Positions 1 through 8,382 of a stretch of DNA of 64,000 nt are shown here, one piece after another; the stretch's first letter is position 1; every line of letters starts with the position of its first letter. This DNA is from an uncultured Acetatifactor sp. GTDB lineage: Bacteria; Bacillota; Clostridia; Lachnospirales; Lachnospiraceae. The position numbers and the translations under genes are program-made. Location of the stretch: positions 5,859-69,858 of the forward strand of contig CAJUAB010000017.1 of the NCBI GenBank assembly GCA_910583845.1, written 5' to 3'. The notes under the pieces are model-generated. The model was not told the DNA's origin. It did no database searches and was given only the letters and a program-made list of their open reading frames with translations.

Positions 1-39
1 CCCCGCCCAGGTCGGCATATTCTGATCATCCTTTGATCC

Positions 40-290
40 GGCAGGGTATATATAAAATAATTGTTTCACAGTACCCCGCCTTTTCGCAAATTCTCCCTTT
101 TTGCTCAGTTTGTATGGTGAAACAGGGTATATACAGAAAAATTACCGCTCCATACCCTCTTTTTAGCGATCAGCGGGGTACTGACACACAATTTTTCTGT
201 ATATACCCTGATATGCGAGAAAAATTCTGCTTTTCTGCCCCCAGGGACTCTGAGCAGGGTATTGGGAAGTAATTTTTTTATAGATACCCC
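40..290. repeat. Cluster of GGGTATATAC hairpin repeats
   Basis: No convincing gene lies in 1-366. The stretch holds four successive stem-loop units whose arms are variants of GCRGGGTAT and its complement: 40-48 with 72-80, 124-130 with 152-158, 171-180 with 202-210, and 254-262 with 284-290. A 21-base sequence beginning CAGGGTATATACAG at 123-143 recurs exactly, inverted, at 190-210. A related copy lies at 4621-4641. Function is unknown; bidirectional terminators or a small mobile repeat are both possible. Confidence 0.6.
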
Positions 291-366
291 GGCTTCTGTC
301 TGGAACAGAATATTCCGTATACATCCGAATATCCGTTTTGGGTTTTGACCAGTCCGGACCAGCGCC

Positions 367-1131
367 TCAGTCGTGTCTGTCCTCGTTTCCGTAGACCTCA
401 CAGAACCGGGCCGCGAAGGCTGGTTCCTCCCCCGCTTCGTACAGATGGGAAATATCTCCGAAGGCCGTCATCCGAAACGACGCTTTCCCCCGCCTGCGCT
501 CCTCCGTGTACAGGGTGGTCACAGCGGTGGGAGCGGCCACCGTCCCATGCCACAGCACCATGGGGGATATTCCCAGCAGATGACTGAGCAATACACATTC
601 TACCCCAAAGTGGCAGAAAAATACCAGTGTGTCCTGATTGGCCTGCCTGACACGGTAAATCTCCCCCTTGCGCTGATAGCCATGCTCCTCCAGCACACCT
701 TCAAAATTCCGGATCACCCAGTTATATTCCTCCTGAATCCCCACCCGCGTTTCACCGGTGACGGGGTCCGTAGCCATGGCCTCCCGCATCATGGGCGGTG
801 TGCTCCACAAGTCACGGCGATAAAATTCATCCACCCTTGTCCAGTCCTGGGGCAGCCAGTCCCAGGAAATCATCGTATGATCCGCCACATCCGGCCTCAT
901 AATCTGAGGGGCAAATTCCCGCAGCCACGGACATACTGTGGCTGTGCGCCCCATTTTTTCCAATGTCAAAGATGCCGTATCTCTTGCGCGTCCCAGCGGA
1001 GATACATAAAACTCCTTTACATCCAGCCGCGCTATCCTGTCAGCCAGAAACGCCGCTTCCCGCCACCCCTTCTCTGTCAGGGAATCCCTCTCGTAGTCCG
1101 GGTCCCCATGCCGTATAATCATCAGTCTCAT
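367..1131 (-). CDS. Histidine phosphatase family protein
   Basis: This 254-residue protein opens with the phosphohistidine signature RHG at residues 7-9 of the branch that includes phosphoglycerate mutases and phosphatases such as CobC. A second likely catalytic histidine lies in FFCHFG in the C-terminal half. The length is somewhat above the usual 200-230. The start at 1131 is chosen because GAGGAAAG precedes it and the RHG motif then sits at the usual distance from the N-terminus; an upstream in-frame ATG at 1170 would add 13 unrelated residues. The substrate cannot be told. A palindromic operator-like array lies 24 bases upstream. Confidence 0.85.
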   Translation of the reverse strand: MRLMIIRHGDPDYERDSLTEKGWREAAFLADRIARLDVKEFYVSPLGRARDTASLTLEKMGRTATVCPWLREFAPQIMRPDVADHTMISWDWLPQDWTRVDEFYRRDLWSTPPMMREAMATDPVTGETRVGIQEEYNWVIRNFEGVLEEHGYQRKGEIYRVRQANQDTLVFFCHFGVECVLLSHLLGISPMVLWHGTVAAPTAVTTLYTEERRRGKASFRMTAFGDISHLYEAGEEPAFAARFCEVYGNEDRHD

Positions 1132-1154
1132 TCTTTCCTCTTTCCCGCAAACCT

Positions 1155-1204
1155 GTAGTTGACTAGTCAACTACCTTGACCAGTCAACTACCTTGATCAG
1201 TCAA
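1155..1204. promoter_or_regulatory. Operator-like palindrome plus 17-bp direct repeats
   Basis: A perfect 20-bp palindrome, GTAGTTGACTAGTCAACTAC (1155-1174), overlaps 2.4 tandem copies of a 17-bp unit starting AGTCAACTACCTTGA (1165-1181, 1182-1198, 1199-1204). It ends just upstream of the phosphatase ribosome binding site. This looks like a multi-site operator for a dimeric repressor, but no partner is identified. Confidence 0.5.
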
Positions 1205-1215
1205 TGCCTTTTCCC

Positions 1216-1452
1216 TTACCACCCGATGTGATTGTAATGAGAATATCCCTTCATCTCTTCCTGAAAGCGGTCGATCTGCTGGCTGATCCGTTTCCGCTCC
1301 TTTTCCGGCAGTTCGCCCTCCATCGCCTCAAACAGTCGCCTGGCCTCCTTCAGCCCGTCCCTGGCCGCATCCTTATAATTGTTGGCCAGACTGTTAGCCA
1401 CGATGGTCAGCTGGGCATCAATCTCTCCCGTCTTTCTCTTAAAACCGAACAT
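1216..1452 (-). CDS. Small hypothetical helical protein (78 aa)
   Basis: I do not recognise the family. The 78-residue product is highly charged and predicted helical, with alternating Lys/Arg and Glu (for example EARRLFEAMEGELPEKERKR) and no membrane segment or signal peptide. The start at 1452 follows AGGGAGGGCAGG. The longer open frame to 1569 lacks a ribosome binding site. It may share a transcript with the phosphatase downstream. Confidence 0.6.
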   Translation of the reverse strand: MFGFKRKTGEIDAQLTIVANSLANNYKDAARDGLKEARRLFEAMEGELPEKERKRISQQIDRFQEEMKGYSHYNHIGW

Positions 1453-1584
1453 CCTGCCCTCCCTTCCAAACACCGTTATTTCAGGCAACAGCAAAACTTG
1501 CTTTGCCCGCACTGTATTTTTATTATAATGGCAAGCCCTGAAAAATACAACACCAGAATCCATGCTCATCTGGGATTCCGGCGC

Positions 1585-1613
1585 AAAAAAAGAAGCTGTT
1601 ATTCGCAGCTTCT
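1585..1613 (-). terminator. Rho-independent terminator after the LytTR gene
   Basis: On the minus strand AGAAGCTG and CAGCTTCT form an 8-bp stem around a 7-base loop, followed at once by TTTTTTT. It lies about 50 bases past the stop at 1666. Confidence 0.85.
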
Positions 1614-1665
1614 CCGCCGATGCAGTTCCGGTATGGAATATCCCGCCGCCGCGGGCGCGCAGGCA

Positions 1666-2085
1666 TCAACCCTGCGCCGGGTGAGTATCCGCCCCCCGGG
1701 AGATCTGCCCTTTCCCGGTTTGCTCCAGATATTCTCCGTACCGACGCTTGACTTCCCGGTACCTGGCCTTGGGCACAGACAGCTCCTGCCCTGTAGTCAG
1801 CGTCATCACGTAGCTGCTGATCTTCCGGATATAACGCATGTTTACCAGAAAACTCTGATGGCATCTGAGGAAGTTCATCCCCTTCATGACATCCTCAATC
1901 TCGTCCATCTTTCTGTAAATACTATATGTCCTGTCTACAGTGTGGAAGATGTTTTTATGCCTGCTGGTCTCAATATAGAATATTTCCTCCGCCTGCAGAG
2001 TTGTCTCTCCCTCCACAAATGTAAATGTCACCTGCTCCATACCTACCTCGTCACGCATACATTTTATCTGATACTCACTAATCAT
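1666..2085 (-). CDS. LytTR-type DNA-binding protein without receiver domain
   Basis: Residues from about 30 to 125 match a LytTR DNA-binding domain: IFYIETSRHKNIFHT, then FLRCHQSFLVNMRYI and a terminal KARYREVKRRYGEYL helix. There is no REC domain, so it is either a stand-alone LytTR regulator or depends on an unseen partner. The start is uncertain: Met1 (2085), Met10 (2058) and Met16 (2040, behind GAGGTAGGT) are all possible. It has its own terminator. Targets are unknown; the neighbouring BlaR1/BlaI pair transcribes the same way from just upstream. Confidence 0.8.
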   Translation of the reverse strand: MISEYQIKCMRDEVGMEQVTFTFVEGETTLQAEEIFYIETSRHKNIFHTVDRTYSIYRKMDEIEDVMKGMNFLRCHQSFLVNMRYIRKISSYVMTLTTGQELSVPKARYREVKRRYGEYLEQTGKGQISRGADTHPAQG

Positions 2086-2147
2086 ATCGGTTGCTTATCC
2101 GCTCAGACAAGCCCTTCTGCACCAAACGACCATGTACGTTTTATGCT

Positions 2148-3515
2148 TTACAGTAAATATTTCAGACAAAATTCCATAAAATCATTCTCCCAACATTCCG
2201 CCCGAAGATAAAAAATATCTTCATAATTTCCCAGCGCGATCATTCCCACATTGCCTCCGCCCCCCGCGCCCGGTACTTTCATGATTGAGTCGTAACCCAG
2301 ATAAATATATTCCCCCTCTATCTCCAGGTCTCCAACGCACTCTTCCATCCGCTCCCTGTCAATCCGCAAATATCCGTCCACCACCGCAACTGCCTCGCGG
2401 AGCTGCGGCGAATCATTACAGACCAGGCGCAGACTCTCGTCATACAGAATCAATTCCGGCAGCCGGGTATACAGGGGATAGGATGTGGCCTTCACCGCCA
2501 GAAACCCGAGAGCCAGCGTGACGGCGCATCTCCGTCCCATACGTTTATGTATGCTTTGATACTGCTTCCACTCACATTTTCCTCTCAGATTGCCGATGCG
2601 GCTCTTCAGAGAGTGATAGTCCCTGTCTTTCAGAAACGTGGCGGCTCCCGCCGGTCTCATAGGTGCCTGTCCGGCGGCCATCGCCAGCAGCATCCTGCCA
2701 TATTCTCTCTCACTGACATCCGCATAGTGCAGACAGCCCTCATCACAGGCTTTTTCCATATCCTGCTGTAGCAGTCTCTCGCAAAGATAGACAAGAGGAT
2801 TGAACCACCAGTAAATTCGCAGCAGCGCGAACAGATTCATCCACAGAATATGCCCTGCTTTCAGGTGCAGCATCTCGTGGCACAGCAGCACCTTCCCCTG
2901 TTTTGTGAGTCTCCCGTCCTCCCCTGACGGTTCCAGACAGAACTCCGGCAACACAATATAAGGCCGGAATATTCCGCCGCAAAAGGGACTGACTCCGTCG
3001 CCGCCGATATATACCCGAACCCGGTCCAGATACCAGCGGGCCAGCTTCCGGCGGTCTCCCCCGGTCACCCGTGTGGCACAGTCCCGCCAGTCCTCCGTCC
3101 CCTTGTGGGAAACCGCGTTTATGGAATACCAGCAACGCAGTTTTCGTATCCTTCGGGCCAGATTCCTCTTTCTGACCAGCCACCGACACCCCAGCGTCAG
3201 CATCACCGCAAAGCAGGCTCCGCTTATCCAGGTGCGCCCCAGGATATGGATTCCGTTTTGCAGCCAGACGCTCCAACGCTGATAGAACAGCCTGCTCATA
3301 CCCGTTGCCGCCGCAGGAAACAGCAGGAACCAACTGTAAAATCCCCCGTCGCCGCATCTGCCGCTCTTATCCCGCCGCCAATAGTGCCAGGCCAGCAATG
3401 GCCCCATGACCAGTAAGCCGCAAAACGCCGTCTTCATACACTTGGAAAAACCATATTGGCAGCAAAATATGCCGAAGCGCCAGAATATATGCATCTCTTC
3501 ATATATCTGCGCCAT
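2148..3515 (-). CDS. blaR1: M56 family metallopeptidase, BlaR1/MecR1-like
   Basis: This 455-residue membrane protein has several N-terminal transmembrane segments and a gluzincin zinc motif HEMLH near residue 212, followed by the downstream acidic ligand region (DMEKACDEGC) typical of M56 sensors. The C-terminal part is an extracytoplasmic domain of about 110 residues. It lacks the SxxK penicillin-binding domain of true BlaR1, so the signal is probably not a beta-lactam. The start at 3515 follows GGGGGTGAAGGGG. The frame stays open upstream through a 63-bp tandem repeat, which I treat as noncoding. BlaI is encoded just upstream, so this is probably the protease that relieves BlaI repression. 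Confidence 0.85.
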   Translation of the reverse strand: MAQIYEEMHIFWRFGIFCCQYGFSKCMKTAFCGLLVMGPLLAWHYWRRDKSGRCGDGGFYSWFLLFPAAATGMSRLFYQRWSVWLQNGIHILGRTWISGACFAVMLTLGCRWLVRKRNLARRIRKLRCWYSINAVSHKGTEDWRDCATRVTGGDRRKLARWYLDRVRVYIGGDGVSPFCGGIFRPYIVLPEFCLEPSGEDGRLTKQGKVLLCHEMLHLKAGHILWMNLFALLRIYWWFNPLVYLCERLLQQDMEKACDEGCLHYADVSEREYGRMLLAMAAGQAPMRPAGAATFLKDRDYHSLKSRIGNLRGKCEWKQYQSIHKRMGRRCAVTLALGFLAVKATSYPLYTRLPELILYDESLRLVCNDSPQLREAVAVVDGYLRIDRERMEECVGDLEIEGEYIYLGYDSIMKVPGAGGGGNVGMIALGNYEDIFYLRAECWENDFMEFCLKYLL

Positions 3516-3540
3516 CCCCTTCACCCCCTGTCTTCTCAGT

Positions 3541-3710
3541 CCTGCGCCGCAACGCTTGCCTCTGCGCTCCGTCCATCCGGACGGACCACCTCCGTTCACT
3601 TTCCCTGCGCCGCAACGCTTGCCTTTGCGCTCCGTCCATCCGGCCGGACCACCTCTGCTCACTTTCCCTGCGCCGCCGCGCTCCGTCCGGACGGATCACC
3701 CTCTGTTCAG
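3541..3710. repeat. 63-bp tandem repeat between blaI and blaR1
   Basis: Two full units start at 3541 and 3604 (CCTGCGCCGCAACGCTTGCC...) with a shortened third at 3667. The period is 63 bp, a multiple of three, so the blaR1 frame stays open through it. Each unit contains the palindromic core TCCGGACGGA or a variant. It fills the whole blaI-blaR1 spacer and could affect translational coupling. Confidence 0.85.
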
Positions 3711-4096
3711 GTCCTGTCTTTCATGCTCTCCACCAGACTGCTCAGATCCTCCAGCTGTTCCCGGCTGATATCAGCCGACTGTAGGAAACTTGCCACCGCC
3801 AGCGACGCATTGCCACCGAAATAGTTACTGACAAAGCGCCTGCTTTTGAGCCGCAGACATTCATCCTTGCTTCTGGCTGCCTGATAATGATAAATTCTTG
3901 CGTCCCTCGTGTCCACTGTGTATGTCAGCATCCCTTTCGCCAGCAGACGGTTTATCATGACCCGGATGGTCTTCTGGCTCACATCCGTCTTGCCCGTAAG
4001 CCTCTCAATGATCTCCGCCGCCGTCATGGCCTCCTCATGTGCCCACAGTACCTCCATGATCAGCCACTCATTTTCACTGGGTGTAATCTCTCCCAT
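3707..4096 (-). CDS. blaI: BlaI/MecI/CopY family transcriptional repressor
   Basis: A 129-residue winged-helix repressor. The N-terminus ITPSENEWLIMEVLW, the recognition region KTIRVMINRLLAKGML and the wing region YTVDTRDARIYHYQ follow the BlaI/MecI pattern, with a C-terminal dimerisation helix. The start at 4096 is set by the conserved N-terminus and an AAGGGAAAG site; the open frame continues to 4273 without support. With the adjacent M56 protease it forms a two-gene sensor-repressor module. No beta-lactamase gene is present, so the regulated target is unknown. A candidate TACAnnTGTA-like operator lies upstream at 4268-4291. Confidence 0.9.
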   Translation of the reverse strand: MGEITPSENEWLIMEVLWAHEEAMTAAEIIERLTGKTDVSQKTIRVMINRLLAKGMLTYTVDTRDARIYHYQAARSKDECLRLKSRRFVSNYFGGNASLAVASFLQSADISREQLEDLSSLVESMKDRT

Positions 4097-4267
4097 ATCT
4101 TTCCCTTTCTTTCCGGAGACCCACGGCCTACCCGCGGATCTGCCAAATCTTTTCCCCTGCCCGGATCTGCCCGGACACGCATGTTCTTTATCAAAACAGA
4201 ATCCTCGCAGAACATGGCTCCTGCTGTTTTCCTGTTCCCGCATCTTATATATCGGATCAATCCGCCC

Positions 4268-4291
4268 ATTCATTTATACCTGTAAATGAAT
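4268..4291. promoter_or_regulatory. Candidate BlaI operator
   Basis: Nine-base arms ATTCATTTA and TAAATGAAT flank a 6-base spacer, and the centre TATACCTGTA differs by one base from the BlaI/MecI box TACAnnTGTA. Position upstream of blaI fits autoregulation. The rest of 4097-4550 shows no gene. Confidence 0.45.
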
Positions 4292-4553
4292 CTGGTCCCT
4301 TGTTTCCTTTTTTGAAGACGTCCCGATGGTCCTTCCGGTGCATTCATCCCGCCGCACTGCCCGTTCCCGGCCAGACAGCCGGAAACCTCCCCTCCCGCCC
4401 GCCTGGCCGGTCTGGCATGATAAGCGGACTCAGAAGCAAATTTGCCTGGCAATTCACTTTATGCAGTGTCAAGTCGCCCTTAGCTTCTTACTGACAGAGA
4501 GTGCAAAAGGCAGCAACATCTGATCACAATATCATGCTCCGTTTCAAGAAAGA

Positions 4554-4641
4554 AACGGGGTACAGACAAAAAAACTTTCTGTCTGTACCCCGTTAATCGG
4601 AAAAAGTGGATCTGGACGGCCCATTTTTCCGTATATACCCT
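4554..4641. repeat. Perfect 15-bp hairpin and GGGTATATAC repeat copy
   Basis: AACGGGGTACAGACA (4554-4568) pairs perfectly with 4580-4594 around an 11-base loop. At 4621-4641 is an inverted copy of the GGGTATATAC(A/G)GAAAAAT sequence that clusters at 40-290. The hairpin may also end the gene at 4672-5262 on the minus strand, but the T-tract is poor. Confidence 0.6.
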
Positions 4642-4671
4642 TTGAGTGCGAAAGAGTCTGTTTGATCAGCT

Positions 4672-5262
4672 TCAAAGGCCTTGTGCTGGGCTTTCCACGC
4701 CAACCTCCGTTGCCGATGCCGGAAGCCCTATATCCGTCTCCGCGTTGTACGCCTTGCCCGCGGGATCATACTCCTGTCTCTCCTCTTCTTCATCATCCCA
4801 CAGTGAGTCGTATTTCTCACGCTTTTTCTGCATCTGAGCCATGGCGCCCATGCTTTTGGCGGCCTGATACATCTCAAAGCTGTAATCCAGCAGCTTTTTC
4901 TCATCCGCCGCCGGAACAATGGCACCCTTGGCGATCCGGTGCGCCACCTCCATGATTTTGCCCATCTCAACGGCAACGTCTTCCATCACATCGGCCTGCT
5001 GCCTGGAAACCTCCGCATTCCAGACCGCCGCCTCCTGCTCCGTGAGCTGGTCCAGAACTTTCAGATTCTCCTCAAAACGCTCGTTCACATTGTTTATGGA
5101 CAGTTCCAGCGTGGCGGCTTCATCGGCGTAGCGCTCTCTGCCCCCCGGGGCGGCATTGATTTTCTTTTCCAACGATTCCTTCTGTCTGTACAGTTCCCGC
5201 CTCTCCTGCACAATGATCTTGCGCTCTCCCCGGTAAGCGGCCAGAGCCTCTCCTATTTTCAT
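4672..5262 (-). CDS. Hypothetical coiled-coil protein
   Basis: I do not recognise the family. The 196-residue product is almost entirely helical, with heptad-like charge patterns through residues 10-110 (IIVQERRELYRQKESLEKK) and a second helical block rich in Ala/Met (AAKSMGAMAQMQKKREKYD). The tail is acidic (DDEEEERQEYD) and probably disordered. There is no signal peptide or membrane segment. The start at 5262 follows AAAGGGGAAGC. It may form an operon with the helical-tailed membrane protein upstream (5394-6509). Confidence 0.6.
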   Translation of the reverse strand: MKIGEALAAYRGERKIIVQERRELYRQKESLEKKINAAPGGRERYADEAATLELSINNVNERFEENLKVLDQLTEQEAAVWNAEVSRQQADVMEDVAVEMGKIMEVAHRIAKGAIVPAADEKKLLDYSFEMYQAAKSMGAMAQMQKKREKYDSLWDDEEEERQEYDPAGKAYNAETDIGLPASATEVGVESPAQGL

Positions 5263-5393
5263 GCTTCCCCTTTCCCGCAAAACAATTGTCAGGCGTTTGC
5301 GATATTGCGCCCATCGACATAGATATGTTCCTGATCCCTGTAAAATAGCACTTTCCCTCATCTCTGTATATTTCGGCAGGAAATGCCCGGATA

Positions 5394-6509
5394 TTAACCC
5401 TCTTTGTCAATGCCTCCCATGCTTTCCTCCTCCGGGTCGCGCTCTGTATTCTTCTTTAAATCCTCCCATGCGTCCTCAAAAATCCTGGATGTCATAGAGG
5501 GGTTGGAGCGAAGAAGCTGCCTGTAAAAATTCCTGGTCTTTCCCAGTCCGTCCCTTTTCTCCGCGCTGACACGGTACTTGACCCGCAGCTCGCCAAGCTC
5601 TTCCCGCACACTCTCCAGATACCCGGAAGACCCGTCCTGGGCGCGCTGCCTCAAAAACGCAAATTTTTCCTCAATGCCCGCTTTCAGCTCTCCCGCTCTC
5701 AAAGTCATACTCTCGCCGAGCAGGGCCCTCTGCCTGGCCGCCTCTGCCCGCCGGGCCAAGTTCGCTTCCGTCCGGGCCTCCCTGGCCTCGCTGCGCGCTT
5801 CCATACGCGCTTCCCTGGCTTCGGTCCAGGCCTCTTTGGCCTCATTCCACGCATCCTTCCTGGCTTCCCTGGCCTCATTCCACTCTTCCCTGCGAGCCTG
5901 GAGTTCACTGTCAGCCAGGGCAATGATCACATCCAGACGCTTCTGGATATGCATCATCTCCTCCCTGGCCTTCTCCATCATAATCAGGACATCCCGCAAA
6001 TCCATAGCGGCCTTGAAGGACAGGGCAAAATCGCAGGCGATGCCCACAGTCAGCGCCAGGGTGACGATGGTCAGCGCCGTAGTGGGAATCCTCAGCACCA
6101 GCTGTTCCACCGGCCTATGCACCAGCCGGGTCATCAGGATGGTAAGTAACCCCCAGGCCAGGGATGTGCCCAGACAGATATGCCCCTGAAAATTGAACTT
6201 CTTGTCGGAATAATCCCAGTACCGCACCTTGAACAGCGCCTCCATGGTCACTCCCGTCACATATTCCAGCACGGTGGCTCCGATGCAGCCCGCAATGTAC
6301 ACCAGAACCAGATGCTCCTGAAAAGGCATGGATACCACCAGCATCATTATGCCGCCGCTGCCATACAGGGGCAGAAAGGGCCCCTTCATAAATCCCCTGT
6401 TCACCAGACGTTTCTGGTGAAGGGACACATAGGTGGACTCAATGCACCATCCCACAAAACAATAAAAGTAAAAGAAAAACAGCCACTGAATCACCGAATA
6501 ATGATACAT
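5394..6509 (-). CDS. PF06541-type membrane protein with Glu-Ala-Arg repeat tail
   Basis: The first 190 residues carry about five transmembrane helices and the hallmark WCIEST and RGFMKGPFLPLYGSG segments of the family named 'putative ABC transporter permease' (PF06541, CmpB-like), whose function is not established. From about residue 190 the protein becomes a long charged helix with imperfect repeats of the type (W/R)-(N/T/M)-EA-R/K-EAR, then a second helical region. Typical members end near 200-250 residues, so the 371-residue length reflects this cytoplasmic tail. The start at 6509 is the first Met before the first hydrophobic helix. Confidence 0.8.
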   Translation of the reverse strand: MYHYSVIQWLFFFYFYCFVGWCIESTYVSLHQKRLVNRGFMKGPFLPLYGSGGIMMLVVSMPFQEHLVLVYIAGCIGATVLEYVTGVTMEALFKVRYWDYSDKKFNFQGHICLGTSLAWGLLTILMTRLVHRPVEQLVLRIPTTALTIVTLALTVGIACDFALSFKAAMDLRDVLIMMEKAREEMMHIQKRLDVIIALADSELQARREEWNEAREARKDAWNEAKEAWTEAREARMEARSEAREARTEANLARRAEAARQRALLGESMTLRAGELKAGIEEKFAFLRQRAQDGSSGYLESVREELGELRVKYRVSAEKRDGLGKTRNFYRQLLRSNPSMTSRIFEDAWEDLKKNTERDPEEESMGGIDKEG

Positions 6510-6524
6510 GTCTTCCTCCCTGGC

Positions 6525-7289
6525 TCATTGGTATATCCATATTTTAACGGCAAGTTTTCCCTTACGGGTCTCCCTCTGTTCTCCGGTGAAAAGAAATTTT
6601 CCCTGCCCCCGCAGATTCACCGTCTCACCGCCCTTAAGCTGCCGGGAATTGTTCTCGCAAAGCCTGCCGTCCACGTAAACCTTACCGCTCTGGAACGCCT
6701 CCAGAATCTCCCCTCTGGACCGGTTGTAAACCCTGGCCAGACAGGCGTCTATCCTGGGAGACGACAGCTGCACCACCATTTCCCTTGGCTCTTCCTTCTG
6801 TATATCCGCGCTCTCCGCCACCTGGACGCATTTCACACTGGTATGCCGGACCCTGTCCAGATGCCCGCAGATATACTCCGCCATATTAGCCAGGCAATAC
6901 AGATAAGCCTCTTTCTTCCCCACACGGATATCTCCCAGTGTGCCGCGCTCAATACCCAGATTCATCAGCGCCCCCAGAAAATCCCGATGACTCAGCTCAT
7001 CGGCAAACTTAGCCTGCAGCGGCGCGATCTGAATACAGACAATAGGAAACGCTTCCTCGTAGCCCAGGATCTCCGGGTTGCCCAGACGGATTACCTTCCG
7101 CTCCGCCTGCTCATAGCCGCCCCAAAGCCGAAAACCGCAATCCTGTATTTCTCTCTCCATCCTCCAGAACTGATCCTGTTCTCCCAGCCCTAAAAATCCC
7201 GTAAAAGTATACCGATTCTGCCGATAGGACCTGTCCGCCAGATCTTTTATGCGGCTCTTCAATTGTTGTATTTCCTTGGCAGATTCCAT
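6525..7289 (-). CDS. ylmH: YlmH-family RNA-binding S4 domain protein
   Basis: A 254-residue protein with the YlmH layout: an N-terminal helical region and fold containing FTGFLGLGEQ, a middle domain with SHRDFLGALMNLGIERGTLGDI, and a C-terminal S4 RNA-binding domain (SSPRIDACLARVYNRSR... KVYVDGRLCENNS). Family members bind ribosomes or tRNA and have been linked to ribosome quality control and, by gene neighbourhood, to cell division. Here it is not beside the usual sepF/divIVA genes. It lies 15 bases upstream of the PF06541 gene and probably shares its transcript. Confidence 0.92.
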   Translation of the reverse strand: MESAKEIQQLKSRIKDLADRSYRQNRYTFTGFLGLGEQDQFWRMEREIQDCGFRLWGGYEQAERKVIRLGNPEILGYEEAFPIVCIQIAPLQAKFADELSHRDFLGALMNLGIERGTLGDIRVGKKEAYLYCLANMAEYICGHLDRVRHTSVKCVQVAESADIQKEEPREMVVQLSSPRIDACLARVYNRSRGEILEAFQSGKVYVDGRLCENNSRQLKGGETVNLRGQGKFLFTGEQRETRKGKLAVKIWIYQ

Positions 7290-7367
7290 TGCCCTATCGT
7301 CTCCCCTGTGAACACATCAGATCAGTATACCGCAAACACGGGCTTTTGGCATTCCGGCCACCTCTGT

Positions 7368-8303
7368 TCAGGTGAAGCTGATCACTTCATTTTTCGGCGC
7401 CTTGGCCTTGACCACCGAAACTGCGTGAAGAATGGGCCCTTCCCCCTCATAATCCTTCCAGTACTCTTTCCTCACGGTGGCCGTCACCTGCACCCACTCC
7501 CTCTGCGCCAGGCTCTCCGCGCCCTCATATCGGCAGGCAAAGCCGAGAAAAGCCATGTCGTCCGCACAGCAGGTCATGGCCATACGTCCCGGCACAAAAT
7601 ATCCTTTTTCTATGCCGTCCGGTTTAAGCACCATCGCAACAAAGCGAATGGTTTTTCCCTCATAGCGCTCCAGGTGGTCCAGCGAATCCAGATACCAGAT
7701 TCCATAGCTCTCATCGTTCAGATCAATTATCTCCGCCTGCAAATCATAGGGCAGATCTTCCTCAAAAATCTCGTTTACCTCTCCATTGGCATCCTCAAAT
7801 ATCACATCCGCGTTCTGGTTTACCGCCTTGATATTGCGCTTGTAGACATTCAGCTCCTGGATGCCGTCGCAGCGGTTAAAGATGATCATCTCCGATTTCC
7901 TCACCATCTCTGCCAGCAGGGAACGCATGTTGGTGTAATACATGGGAAACGTGGAGCCATCGATGGTGGTAATCTGCTGCTCCACCCTCCAATACCAGGG
8001 GAGCTTAAGATTCTTAAAATTCCACATGCCATTATACTCGATAATGATACGCTCCGGCTTATGCTTTTTTTCCAGTTCCATCAGATAGCCCGGATTACAG
8101 TCCCCCTCTTCCCCGATGATCTCCAGCACCGCGTTACATCTTTGCAGCAATTCCTCCCCGTACTCAACCTCGCCCTCTTCACAGGCGATGATCAGCGTCT
8201 TTCCCTTGATCCGAAAGTAGGGCTGAGAGATGGTATAGGTAATAAATTCCGTCTTCCCGCTCTCCAAAAATCCGTTGATAATATAGACCGGTTTCATACC
8301 GTT
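7368..8303 (-). CDS. CobW-like P-loop GTPase (atypical, second of pair)
   Basis: About 311 residues. The N-terminus has a Walker A motif in GFLESGKTEF near residue 12, followed by a CobW-like GTPase core with a switch region (IIEYNGMW) and FNRCD as the NKxD-like guanine-specificity motif. The C-terminal third is an OB-like domain (GKTIRFVAMVLKP...VQVTATV). It lacks the GCICC metal motif of its neighbour. The start at 8303 sits behind GAGGAAGGATTGGAGGAA; Met4 (8294) is the alternative. It lies 79 bases downstream of the His-rich COG0523 gene. Metal delivery or insertion is plausible but unproven. Confidence 0.75.
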   Translation of the reverse strand, partial: NGMKPVYIINGFLESGKTEFITYTISQPYFRIKGKTLIIACEEGEVEYGEELLQRCNAVLEIIGEEGDCNPGYLMELEKKHKPERIIIEYNGMWNFKNLKLPWYWRVEQQITTIDGSTFPMYYTNMRSLLAEMVRKSEMIIFNRCDGIQELNVYKRNIKAVNQNADVIFEDANGEVNEIFEEDLPYDLQAEIIDLNDESYGIWYLDSLDHLERYEGKTIRFVAMVLKPDGIEKGYFVPGRMAMTCCADDMAFLGFACRYEGAESLAQREWVQVTATVRKEYWKDYEGEGPILHAVSVVKAKAPKNEVISFT

Positions 8304-8382
8304 CATTTCCTCCAATCCTTCCTCTGACACAGACGCGGTAATCGCTATACATGCGCCGCTCCTGATGAACCCGCCGTCCGGA

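Noticed and set aside
3516..3662. N-terminal extension of the M56 peptidase through the tandem repeat
   Set aside because: The repeat-encoded residues are low-complexity and charged, and a good ribosome binding site and hydrophobic N-terminus support the start at 3515.
3541..3710. CRISPR-like array
   Set aside because: The 63-bp units are adjacent without unique spacers; this is a plain tandem repeat. The arrays at 44542, 58370 and 60784 fail the same test.
5578..6189. Plus-strand Ser/Ala-rich protein opposite the PF06541 gene
   Set aside because: It mirrors the Glu-Ala-Arg repeat helix, has no ribosome binding site, and the minus-strand product has clear family motifs.
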